64,000 nucleotides of DNA, from contig JAIBCL010000001.1 of the NCBI GenBank assembly GCA_019694165.1, positions 496,001-560,000 on the forward strand. Direction: 5' to 3'. Made by a program: the position numbers and the translations under genes. Positions 7,889 to 15,303 of this stretch are shown here, one piece after another. Source of the DNA: Verrucomicrobiaceae bacterium (GTDB lineage: Bacteria; Verrucomicrobiota; Verrucomicrobiia; Verrucomicrobiales; Verrucomicrobiaceae). The notes under the pieces are model-generated. The model was not told the origin of the DNA. It searched no databases and worked only from the letters and a program-made list of their open reading frames with translations. The first letter of the stretch is position 1. Each line of letters opens with the position of its first letter.

Positions 7889-9781
7889 ATGTCCGAACAC
7901 AATTCTGGAAACAAATGGGCTCTCACGCTCCTGGCGTTGGGGGTGGTCTTTGGGGACATTGGCACGAGCCCGCTCTACGCGCTCCATGAGTGCCTGAACC
8001 ATGCGCATCCCGTGCCGGGGCAGCCGCTGGGTGTACTGGGGCCCATCTCGCTGATGTTCTGGTCTCTGGTCGTGATGGTGTGCTTCAAGTACCTGACCTT
8101 CATCACCCACGCCACGAACCAGGGCGAGGGCGGCATGTTTGCCCTGCTCACGCTCTTCCGCTCGTCCAAGACCGGCTTTGGCGGCGGCACGGTGACCTGG
8201 ATCACGCTCGGCGGCGTCTTCGGCGCGTGCCTGCTGTATGGGGACGGGATGATCACGCCGGCCATCTCCGTGCTCTCCGCCGTCGAAGGCCTGAAGCACC
8301 TGAACGAAAACCTGGAGCAGTGGGTGGTGATCGTCTCCGCGCTCATCCTGCTGGTGCTCTTCATCGTGCAGCGCCACGGCACGGAAAAAATCGGCGTGGC
8401 CTTCGGGCCGGTGATGTTTCTGTGGTTCGTCACGCTGGCCGTGCTCGGCGTGATGAACATCGTGAAGCATCCCGCCGTCTTTTCCGCGCTGCTGCCCCAT
8501 CACGGATTCAATTTCCTCATCCACCACGGGCACGAGAGCCTGGTGCTCATGGGCATGGTGCTGCTGGCCGTCACAGGCTGCGAGGCGATGTATGCAGACA
8601 TCGGCCACTTCGGGCGTCCGCCGCTGGTACGGAGCTGGTATCTTCTGGTGCTGCCCTCCCTGGTGCTGAACTATCTCGGCCAGGGCGCCCTGGTGCTCTC
8701 CGACGTGGAGGCGTCTCTCGACAGCGAGCACTTCCATCACTTCTACAGCATGGTGCCGGACGCGGCGCTCATTCCCGTCATCATCCTCGCCGCCCTGGCC
8801 ACGGTGATCGCCTCGCAGGCGATGATCACCGGCGTCTTCAGCCTCACGCAGCAGGCCGTGCAGCTGGGCTACCTGCCGCGGCTGAAGATCATCCACACGT
8901 CGCAAAACGTGCGCGGCCAGATCTACATGCCGCAGGTGAACTACCTGCTCATGGTCGCCTGCATCACGCTCGTGCTCGCCTTCCGCTCTTCCAGCAATCT
9001 CGCCGCCGCCTACGGCCTCTCCGTGGCGATGGACATGACCCTCACGAGCTGCCTGTTCTTCCTCGTCGCCACGAAAGTCTGGAACTGGCCGCAATGGAAG
9101 GCTGCGCTGCCGGTGGCCGCATTTCTCATCTTCGAGCTGGGCTACCTGACCGGCAGCCTGTTGAAGTTCATGGACGGCGCATGGTTCCCGCTGACCATCG
9201 GACTGGTCATGTGGATCACCATGAAGACGTGGACCGACGGCCGCCAGATTCTCTATCAGGCGATGATGCGCGGCCGCCTGCCGGTCGAGCATCTGCTCAA
9301 CGAGATAAAGAAGGACCGCATCATCCGCGTGCCCGGCAGCGGCGTCTTCATGTCCGCCTCCGCAGAGGGGCTGCCGCTGGCACTGCTGCATCATCTGAAA
9401 CACAACAAGGCGCTGCACAAGCAGGTGGTGCTCCTGTCCGTGAAGTTCGAACCCGTGCCGCGCGTGGCAGCCGGCGAGCGCGAGTCGGTGGAGGAACTGC
9501 ACGAGGAATTCTTCCGCGTCACGCTCCACTACGGCTTCGCGGAGTCCCCCCAGGTGCTCGACGACCTGTGCCGCGCCCTCGGCGCCCACACCAAGGTGAG
9601 ACCGAATCAAATCACCTTCTACCAGAGCCGCGAGCTGCTGCTCACGAACGGCCCCGGCAAGATGGCCGTGTGGCGCAAGAAGCTCTTTGTTTTCCTCTCC
9701 CGCATCGCGCGGCCCGCCACCGGCTACTTCGAACTGCCGCCGCGGCAGGTCATCGAGCTGGGCATCCAGCTCGAGCTGTGA
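7889..9781 (+). CDS. kup: Potassium uptake protein Kup
   Basis: The 630-residue protein has the standard Kup/HAK/KUP length and pattern. Residues from about 10 show 'LALGVVFGDIGTSPLYALHE', the family signature, followed by about twelve hydrophobic segments up to roughly residue 430 and a C-terminal cytoplasmic domain ('RVPGSGVFMSASAEGLP', 'HKQVVLLSVKFEPVPRV'). It imports K+ with protons across the inner membrane. ATG 7889 is chosen over earlier in-frame codons because it directly precedes the family start ('MSEHNSGNKWALTL') and has GGAG seven bases upstream. That GGAG is inside a hairpin, suggesting regulated translation. The antisense strand is open for most of the gene, a codon-usage artefact. 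Confidence 0.95.
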   Translation: MSEHNSGNKWALTLLALGVVFGDIGTSPLYALHECLNHAHPVPGQPLGVLGPISLMFWSLVVMVCFKYLTFITHATNQGEGGMFALLTLFRSSKTGFGGGTVTWITLGGVFGACLLYGDGMITPAISVLSAVEGLKHLNENLEQWVVIVSALILLVLFIVQRHGTEKIGVAFGPVMFLWFVTLAVLGVMNIVKHPAVFSALLPHHGFNFLIHHGHESLVLMGMVLLAVTGCEAMYADIGHFGRPPLVRSWYLLVLPSLVLNYLGQGALVLSDVEASLDSEHFHHFYSMVPDAALIPVIILAALATVIASQAMITGVFSLTQQAVQLGYLPRLKIIHTSQNVRGQIYMPQVNYLLMVACITLVLAFRSSSNLAAAYGLSVAMDMTLTSCLFFLVATKVWNWPQWKAALPVAAFLIFELGYLTGSLLKFMDGAWFPLTIGLVMWITMKTWTDGRQILYQAMMRGRLPVEHLLNEIKKDRIIRVPGSGVFMSASAEGLPLALLHHLKHNKALHKQVVLLSVKFEPVPRVAAGERESVEELHEEFFRVTLHYGFAESPQVLDDLCRALGAHTKVRPNQITFYQSRELLLTNGPGKMAVWRKKLFVFLSRIARPATGYFELPPRQVIELGIQLEL

Positions 9782-9881
9782 GCCGGGTCCCGACCGGTGG
9801 TCGCCGCCACGTCAAACCGCGCTGGCAATCGGCTCAAAGTCGGGCATCATAGCACCCGCCTTCCGCCACCCCGCCATCCAC

Positions 9882-10850
9882 ATGACGAAGTCCGCATCCA
9901 CCTTCGCCCTCGCGTTTGCATTCTGCTCCGCCGCCGCCTGCGCCCAGACGACGGCACCAGCCCCAGTTCCCCCGGCAGAGGTTCCGGACGTCATCGTCCG
10001 CAAGGCGATCCCCATCGGCGAGCCTTCCCCGATGAAGACCGACGCGCTCCCGCGCGTGCTGCCGGCGGATGCGAAACGCGTCTATTCGCAATGCGTCGTG
10101 GAGAGCAATGTCATCGCCATCACCTTCGACGACGGTCCGGACCCGAAAGGCACGCCGCGCCTGCTCGACATGCTCAAGGAGCGCGGCATCAAGGCCACTT
10201 TCTTCCTCGTCGGCAAATGCGCCGCCACATGGCCGGACATCGTCAAACGCATGCACGATGAAGGCCATGAAATCGGCAATCACACATGGAACCACCTTCA
10301 GCTCACGCGCCTGAAGGATACCAAGGTCATGTCCGAGCTGCAGACCACGCACGATGCCATCTTCAAAGCCTGCGGCTTCGCCCCCACCCTCTATCGTCCG
10401 CCTTACGGCGCCACCCGCCTCGCCCAGCAGAAGTCGATTCACGACCAGTTCACCTACACCTGCATCCTCTGGGATGTGGATCCGAACGACTGGCGCTCGC
10501 CACGCTCGTCCACCAAGGTCCATGATCGCGTGCTCGCGCAGACCAAGCCCGGCTCCATCATTCTCTGCCACGACATCCACCACGAGACGGTGGACGCCAT
10601 GCCCTCAACCCTGGACGATCTCAAGGCTCGCGGGTTCCAGTTCGTCACCGTCTCACAGTTGATCAATCTCGAATCCCGCACGCTGGCGGAGCGCGCAGCC
10701 TTTGTGGCCGCAGCGAAAGCGGCCGATGCGCCAGCCGCGGCACCGTCACCCGCCCCCGTGTCCGCATCTGGCGCAACACCGGCCGCTCCTGGTGCACCTG
10801 CCCCTGCCGCATCCCCGCAGCACGCCTCGTCCGCCGCGATCGCACATTGA
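9882..10850 (+). CDS. Secreted polysaccharide deacetylase (NodB domain)
   Basis: A 322-residue protein with a signal peptide (1-20, ending around 'ACAQ') and a NodB/CE4 domain from about residue 75. The catalytic motifs are in order: 'AITFDDGPDPKGTP' (catalytic base and metal Asp), 'GHEIGNHTWNH' (metal His pair), 'YRPPYGATR', 'LWDVDPNDW' and 'IILCHDIH'. It would remove acetyl groups from N-acetylated glycans such as peptidoglycan or an exopolysaccharide. The last 50 residues form an Ala/Pro/Ser tail, likely a flexible wall-spanning or low-complexity linker. ATG 9882 puts the signal peptide first. Confidence 0.9.
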   Translation: MTKSASTFALAFAFCSAAACAQTTAPAPVPPAEVPDVIVRKAIPIGEPSPMKTDALPRVLPADAKRVYSQCVVESNVIAITFDDGPDPKGTPRLLDMLKERGIKATFFLVGKCAATWPDIVKRMHDEGHEIGNHTWNHLQLTRLKDTKVMSELQTTHDAIFKACGFAPTLYRPPYGATRLAQQKSIHDQFTYTCILWDVDPNDWRSPRSSTKVHDRVLAQTKPGSIILCHDIHHETVDAMPSTLDDLKARGFQFVTVSQLINLESRTLAERAAFVAAAKAADAPAAAPSPAPVSASGATPAAPGAPAPAASPQHASSAAIAH

Positions 10851-10959
10851 TGCGGCCCTCCCGGCGATCTTCTCCAGACTGAGGTCCCGCTTGCAAACAA
10901 CGACGGCGTCAATGAGTGCGCGCGCTGATTTGGAACGCACGCACAGACATTCTTGCGGC

Positions 10960-10989
10960 TTGCGCCCGCGCCCAGCCATCGGCTACTCT
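10960..10989 (+). promoter_or_regulatory. Promoter-like TTGCGC-N18-TACTCT, six bases before an ATG
   Basis: A -35-like TTGCGC (10960-10965) and a -10-like TACTCT (10984-10989) are followed after six bases by the ATG of the DUF2059 gene at 10996. Transcription would start at or next to the A of the start codon. The same layout is seen before three other genes in the window. Confidence 0.35.
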
Positions 10990-10995
10990 GCCGGG

Positions 10996-11493
10996 ATGAG
11001 AATAACCATTTTGTTTGTCATGGGCCTTCTCGCGGCCTCCATCGTCACCGAACCCCGCGTGCGCGCCGACGATGCCAGCCATCGCGCCGCCGTGGAGAAA
11101 CTGCTGGCGACGCTGAACATGGAGAAGACGCATGCCGCCACGCTCGAAGGCATCCTCCAGCAACAGGTGCGGGCAAACCCCTCGCTCGGACTGATCCAGG
11201 ACACGATGCGGGACTTCATGAACAAGTACATGGCCTGGTCCACCCTTAAGGAGGATGTGGTGAAACTCTACTTGGAAACCTTCAGCGAGGAGGAAGTAGG
11301 CGAGCTGAACAAGTTCTACGAGAGCGCCGCCGGCAGGAAGTACGTCGAGAAATTCCCCGCCCTCACGGCCCGCGGAATGGCGCTGGCGCAGGAGCGCCTG
11401 CAGGCGCACCTGCCGGAGCTGCAGGCCGCGTTGAAGGCCGCGGCTGAAAAACGCACGGGCGTGCCGCAGACGAATCCCGCCGGGAAAAAGTAG
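10996..11493 (+). CDS. Secreted DUF2059 protein
   Basis: A 165-residue protein with a signal peptide ('MRITILFVMGLLAASIVTE') and a helical domain of the DUF2059 type: 'HRAAVEKLLATLNMEK' at the start, 'MRDFMNKYMAWSTLKEDVVK' in the middle, and 'FSEEEVGELNKFYESAAGRK' with 'MALAQERLQAHLPELQAAL' near the end. DUF2059 proteins are periplasmic and their role is not established. The sulfatase gene begins three bases after the stop, so they are likely co-transcribed. An ATG with a -10 box six bases upstream fits an mRNA with little or no leader. Confidence 0.75.
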   Translation: MRITILFVMGLLAASIVTEPRVRADDASHRAAVEKLLATLNMEKTHAATLEGILQQQVRANPSLGLIQDTMRDFMNKYMAWSTLKEDVVKLYLETFSEEEVGELNKFYESAAGRKYVEKFPALTARGMALAQERLQAHLPELQAALKAAAEKRTGVPQTNPAGKK

Positions 11494-11496
11494 GTC

Positions 11497-12954
11497 ATGA
11501 GACTGCCGTGCCTGCTCGCCGGATGGCTCTTCGTCGCGGCTTCCGGTGCCGCGCAGCCGCCGAACGTGGTGATCATCCTCGCGGATGACCTCGGCTACGG
11601 CGACGTGGGCTGCTTCGGTGCGAAGAAGTGCCGGACTCCGGTGCTCGACCGCATGGCGGCGGAAGGCATGCGTTTCACCAGCTTCTACGTAGCCCAGGCG
11701 GTGTGCAGCGCCTCGCGCGCCGCGCTGATGACCGGCTGCTACGCGAACCGCGTCGGTCTGGCCGGGGCGCTGAACCACACCAGCCACGAAGGCATCGATC
11801 CCGCCGAGTGGCTGCTGCCGGAGATGTGCCGGGCGCGTGGCCTCGCGACGGCTGCGTTCGGCAAATGGCATCTCGGCACGCGGCCGGCCTTCAATCCGCT
11901 GCGCAACGGCTTCGATGAATTCCTCGGCCTGCCTTACTCGAATGACAACAGCAGGTACCACCCGAGCCTCGCCGCCGAGATGCCGCCGCTGCCGCTGCTC
12001 GAAGGTGAGAAGGTCATCGAGACGGATCCGGACCAGAGCACCTTCACCCGCCGCTTCACCGAGCGCGCCGTCGCCTTCATCGAAGAGCACCGGAAGCAGC
12101 CCTTCTTCCTTTACGTGCCGCACGTCATGCCGCATGTGCCCATCTTCGCCTCGGAGAAGTTCAAAGGAAAAACCGGCGCGGGACTGTATGCCGACGTGAT
12201 CGCGGAGCTGGACGCCGCCTGCGGCGACATCTTCGCGGCGCTCCGGCGCAACGGCCTCGACGAGCACACGCTGGTCATCTTCTTTTCCGACAACGGCCCC
12301 TTCCTTTCCTACGGCGGACACGCGGGATCGCCGGGGCCGTTGCGCGAGGGAAAGCTCACCACCTTCGACGGCGGCGTGCGCGTGCCGTGCATCATGCGCT
12401 GGCCGGGGAAAATCCCGCCGGGCCGCGTGTGTGACGAGCCGGTGATGGCCATCGACCTTTTGCCAACCGTGGCCGCGCTCGTCGACGGCCGGATGCCGGA
12501 GAAGAAAATCGACGGCAAGAACATCCTGCCGCTCATCCTCGGCGAACCCGGCGCGAAGTCTCCTCATGAGGCGCTCTTCTTTTACGCCGGAGACGAACTT
12601 CAGTCCGTGCGCATGGGCCGGTGGAAGCTGCATTTCGCGCATCCCTATCTCACCGTCACCACCCCGGTACGCGACGACGGAAAGCCGGCTGGCTACGGCA
12701 CCCTCAAGCCGCTCTCCATCACGCAGTCCGGCATCGAAGGCATCGCCAGCCGCCACGGCTATGGCGTGAAGCAGATCGAGGAGTCCCTCTTCGACCTCGA
12801 AACCGACCCGGGCGAGAACACCGATGTAATCGCCGTGCATCCCGACGTGGCCGCCCGCATGAGGAAGCTGGCCGCGGGCATGCGCGCGGAACTCGGTGAC
12901 GGACTCACGGGAGTGAGAGGCCGTGAAAACCGCCGCGCGGGTGAAGCGCCTTGA
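11497..12954 (+). CDS. Secreted sulfatase (formylglycine-type)
   Basis: A 485-residue protein with a short signal peptide (1-18) and the sulfatase fold. 'VVIILADDLGYGDVG' carries the calcium-binding Asp pair. 'VCSASRAALMTG' has the Cys (C70) in the C-x-[PA]-S-R motif that a formylglycine-generating enzyme converts to the catalytic aldehyde. 'GKWHLG' and 'LVIFFSDNGP' give further metal and sulfate ligands. It hydrolyses sulfate esters, most likely on sulfated polysaccharide or an aryl/sugar ester; the substrate cannot be read from sequence. A second, different sulfatase follows 102 bases downstream, a typical arrangement in planctomycetes and verrucomicrobia that feed on sulfated glycans. No maturase is encoded in the window. 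Confidence 0.9.
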   Translation: MRLPCLLAGWLFVAASGAAQPPNVVIILADDLGYGDVGCFGAKKCRTPVLDRMAAEGMRFTSFYVAQAVCSASRAALMTGCYANRVGLAGALNHTSHEGIDPAEWLLPEMCRARGLATAAFGKWHLGTRPAFNPLRNGFDEFLGLPYSNDNSRYHPSLAAEMPPLPLLEGEKVIETDPDQSTFTRRFTERAVAFIEEHRKQPFFLYVPHVMPHVPIFASEKFKGKTGAGLYADVIAELDAACGDIFAALRRNGLDEHTLVIFFSDNGPFLSYGGHAGSPGPLREGKLTTFDGGVRVPCIMRWPGKIPPGRVCDEPVMAIDLLPTVAALVDGRMPEKKIDGKNILPLILGEPGAKSPHEALFFYAGDELQSVRMGRWKLHFAHPYLTVTTPVRDDGKPAGYGTLKPLSITQSGIEGIASRHGYGVKQIEESLFDLETDPGENTDVIAVHPDVAARMRKLAAGMRAELGDGLTGVRGRENRRAGEAP

Positions 12955-13056
12955 GCGAACTCATGGCACCGCGGATGCCGCGCTCGGCGCCGGGGTGCCA
13001 CGAGTATTGCAACACAACGCAACGCTCGGTCGTTGAAGCACTCGCCTTCCCTAGAC

Positions 13057-14574
13057 ATGAAACTCATCACCACAGTCGCCGCGCTTTCGCTTCTCCCTGT
13101 CTTCACCTCGCCGCTGACCGCCGCGCAACGGCCGCCGAACATCGTCTTCATCATCGCCGACGACCTCGGCTACGGGGACCTCGGTTGCTACGGCCAGAAA
13201 ATCATCCGCACGCCAAGCATCGACCGCATGGCGGCGGAAGGGATGCGTTTCACCCAGCACTACTCCGGAAATGCCGTGTGTGCGCCCTCGCGCTGCGTAC
13301 TCATGAGCGGGCTGCATCCCGGCCATGCCTTCATCCGTGACAACCGCAGCATCCAGCCCGAAGGCCAGTGGCCCATCCCGACGGAGACCCTGATCATCCC
13401 CGAGGCGCTCAAGACGCTGGGCTACACGAGCGGCGGCTTCGGCAAATGGGGACTAGGCGGCCCCGGCACCACGGGCGAGCCGCTGAAGCAGGGCTTCGAT
13501 CGCTGGTATGGCTACAACTGCCAGGGCGTCGCGCATAATTTCTACCCCGCCTATCTCTGGGACAACGACCGCCAGGTGAAGCTGAACAACGCGGAGTTCA
13601 GCGGCGACGGTGGCAAGCTCGACCCCGGCGCGGACCCGAACGACCCGAAAAGCTACGCGAAGTTCACCAGCAAGGAGTACTCCGCCGATCTCATCGCCGA
13701 GCAGGCGCGCGCGTTTGCGAAGGCGAACAAGGACCGCCCCTTCTTCCTCTACTGGCCCACCACCGTGCCGCATCTCGCGCTGCAGGTTCCGGAAGACTCG
13801 CTGCAGGAGTACCTCGGCAAATTCGACGATCCGCCCTACACCGGCGGCAAAGGCTACCTGCCGCACTTCAAGCCGCGCGCCGCCTACGCCGCGATGGTCA
13901 CGCGGCTGGATCGCGAGATCGGCCGCATGATGGACCTCGTCAAAGAACTCGGCCTCGACGAAAACACGATCTTCGTCTTCACCAGCGACAACGGCGCGCT
14001 GGCCGGCCCGCACGAAGGCTACGCCGGCACGGATGCGGCCTTCTTCAAATCCAACGGCCCGCTGCGCAGCGGCAAGGGCTCGCTCTACGAAGGCGGCTTC
14101 CGCGAGCCGTGCATCGTACGCTGGAGCGGAAAGGTCAAAGCAGGCAGCGTGAGCGAGCGCGTCACCGGCTTCGAAGACTGGCTGCCCACGCTGCTCGAAC
14201 TCGCCGGCGCGAAGTCAACGCCCGGGAACCTCGACGGCGTCAGCTTCGCCCCCACGCTGCTTGGCGGGACGCAGGCGGCACGGCCTTTTCTTTACCGCGA
14301 ATTCCCCAGTTACGGCGGACAGCAGTGCGTGCGTATCGGCGACTGGAAGGGCATCCGTCAGGGCCTCAAACCCGGCGCGGCCAAGAACCGTGGCGGCGAT
14401 GCCAAGGCGAAGCCCAATCTCCACATCGAACTCTACAATCTCGCCACCGATCTGGCCGAGACAAAAGACGTGTCGGCGGATCACCCGGATATCATCGCGA
14501 AGATGGAGGGCATCATGAAATCCCAGCACGTCAATTCGAAGGACTTTCCGCTGCCCGTACTGGACGGAAAGTAA
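13057..14574 (+). CDS. Secreted arylsulfatase-family sulfatase
   Basis: The 505-residue protein starts at ATG 13057 with a signal peptide ('MKLITTVAALSLLPVFTSPL'); the frame is open from a TTG eight codons earlier, which is less likely. Motifs are 'IVFIIADDLGYGDLGCYG' (calcium Asp pair), 'NAVCAPSRCVLMSG' with the formylglycine Cys C75 in the canonical C-x-P-x-R form, 'GFGKWGLGGPG', and 'IFVFTSDNGA'. It resembles arylsulfatase A/N-acetylgalactosamine-6-sulfatase-type enzymes. Compared with the preceding sulfatase it has longer internal loops ('LKQGFDRWYGYNCQGVAHNF'), so the two probably attack different sulfate positions. It may belong to the same transcription unit. Confidence 0.9.
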   Translation: MKLITTVAALSLLPVFTSPLTAAQRPPNIVFIIADDLGYGDLGCYGQKIIRTPSIDRMAAEGMRFTQHYSGNAVCAPSRCVLMSGLHPGHAFIRDNRSIQPEGQWPIPTETLIIPEALKTLGYTSGGFGKWGLGGPGTTGEPLKQGFDRWYGYNCQGVAHNFYPAYLWDNDRQVKLNNAEFSGDGGKLDPGADPNDPKSYAKFTSKEYSADLIAEQARAFAKANKDRPFFLYWPTTVPHLALQVPEDSLQEYLGKFDDPPYTGGKGYLPHFKPRAAYAAMVTRLDREIGRMMDLVKELGLDENTIFVFTSDNGALAGPHEGYAGTDAAFFKSNGPLRSGKGSLYEGGFREPCIVRWSGKVKAGSVSERVTGFEDWLPTLLELAGAKSTPGNLDGVSFAPTLLGGTQAARPFLYREFPSYGGQQCVRIGDWKGIRQGLKPGAAKNRGGDAKAKPNLHIELYNLATDLAETKDVSADHPDIIAKMEGIMKSQHVNSKDFPLPVLDGK

Positions 14575-14725
14575 GGGGCCAAAGGGCTGCGATCATCAAA
14601 AACGACGAACTCCTGTCCGCTCCTGAAGCACTCGGCGGCCCCGTCCCCACCGCAAAGCGCGGCTGGACTCACGCGCGCGTGGTTGCTCCGGGCCATCAAG
14701 GACAACCGGGAGAGACGCTCTCGGA

Positions 14726-14885
14726 ACCAGGGGTTACGCATGAAATGCCTCTGTGAGTCTGGTGCTTCTGAATTGTCCCGCAAGATTCAGGGGTTCCGCA
14801 GATGGAATGAAGCTGGAATTCAATCTGTGGAGTCCTGAATCTTGTGGGAATCCACTGCAAATGTCTTCATGCGTAAGCCCTGTAT
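14726..14885. repeat. Imperfect large inverted repeat between sulfatase and Uma2 remnant
   Basis: Two diverged copies of one sequence face each other. The outer blocks are AGGGGTTACGCATGAA (left) and TTCATGCGTAAGCCCT (right, about 14868-14884), with 15 of 16 positions complementary. The inner blocks are CCCGCAAGATTCAGG (14777-14791) and CCTGAATCTTGTGGG (14834-14848), with 14 of 15 complementary. The centre is near GGAATTCAATC. This fills most of the 371-base gap (14575-14945) and could be a MITE-like element or a strong transcription barrier. No coding sequence is seen in it. Confidence 0.6.
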
Positions 14886-14911
14886 CGGAACTCTCGATTC
14901 CCGCGTAGCGG

Positions 14912-14939
14912 TTGACCGTCCCTGCGCCGCTGATAGACT
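14912..14939 (+). promoter_or_regulatory. Promoter TTGACC-N16-TAGACT
   Basis: TTGACC (14912-14917) and TAGACT (14934-14939) are separated by 16 bases. The ATG of the Uma2-like gene is only six bases beyond the -10 box, so the transcript would be leaderless or nearly so. This is the clearest sigma-70-like promoter in the window. Confidence 0.5.
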
Positions 14940-14945
14940 TCGCCC

Positions 14946-15293
14946 ATGAGCCGCCTCGCCCCGCAACGCAAACCGCAGCCCGGACGCGACCTCTTTTCGT
15001 TCGACGTGTACCACGGGATTGTGGAGTCCGGCTTCTTCAAGCGGGGGGACCAGATCCAGCTCGCCGGAGGAGAACTCGTCGTGATGCCACCGCCCAGCCC
15101 CGAACACTCCGCCAGTCCAATTTCGCTGCGCTACCGAATTCAGAGTCTGATTCCCAACGAGCTGATCGTTCGAGGGTCGCAGCCCGTGACGGTGCCACCC
15201 AACTCCGAACCGGAACCGGATTTGTGCATCGTGCGCCGCAACGCCGACCACTACAAATCGGCGCACCCAGGTCCGAAGGACGTGCTGCTCTGA
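14946..15293 (+). pseudogene. Truncated Uma2-family (DUF820) nuclease
   Basis: The 115-residue product matches the N-terminal two thirds of the Uma2 family, whose members are about 190 residues and have a PD-(D/E)XK nuclease-like fold. Visible are 'FSFDVYHGIVESGFFKRGD', 'LAGGELVVMPPPSPEH' and 'NSEPEPDLCIVRR', the last holding the first catalytic Asp. The sequence stops at 'PKDVLL', just where the strand with the catalytic Glu and Lys ('IEVS...K') should follow, so the protein lacks most of its active site. The VWA gene begins 11 bases later. Probably a relic, although it retains a good promoter. Confidence 0.65.
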
Positions 15294-15303
15294 TGGTTCC
15301 CTG

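Noticed and set aside
6776-9610. A 944-codon minus-strand open frame running through the antisense of kup
   Set aside because: Only the last 303 codons (start 7687) match a protein family. The rest is His/Gln/Arg-rich antisense of the transporter, an artefact of GC-rich codon usage.
10909-12840. A 643-codon minus-strand open frame opposite the first sulfatase and DUF2059 gene
   Set aside because: The plus-strand genes have clear families and catalytic motifs; the opposite frame has no recognisable domain or start signal.
12955-13056. A regulatory feature between the two sulfatase genes
   Set aside because: Only GC-rich spacer with no convincing hairpin plus T-run and no promoter match was found.
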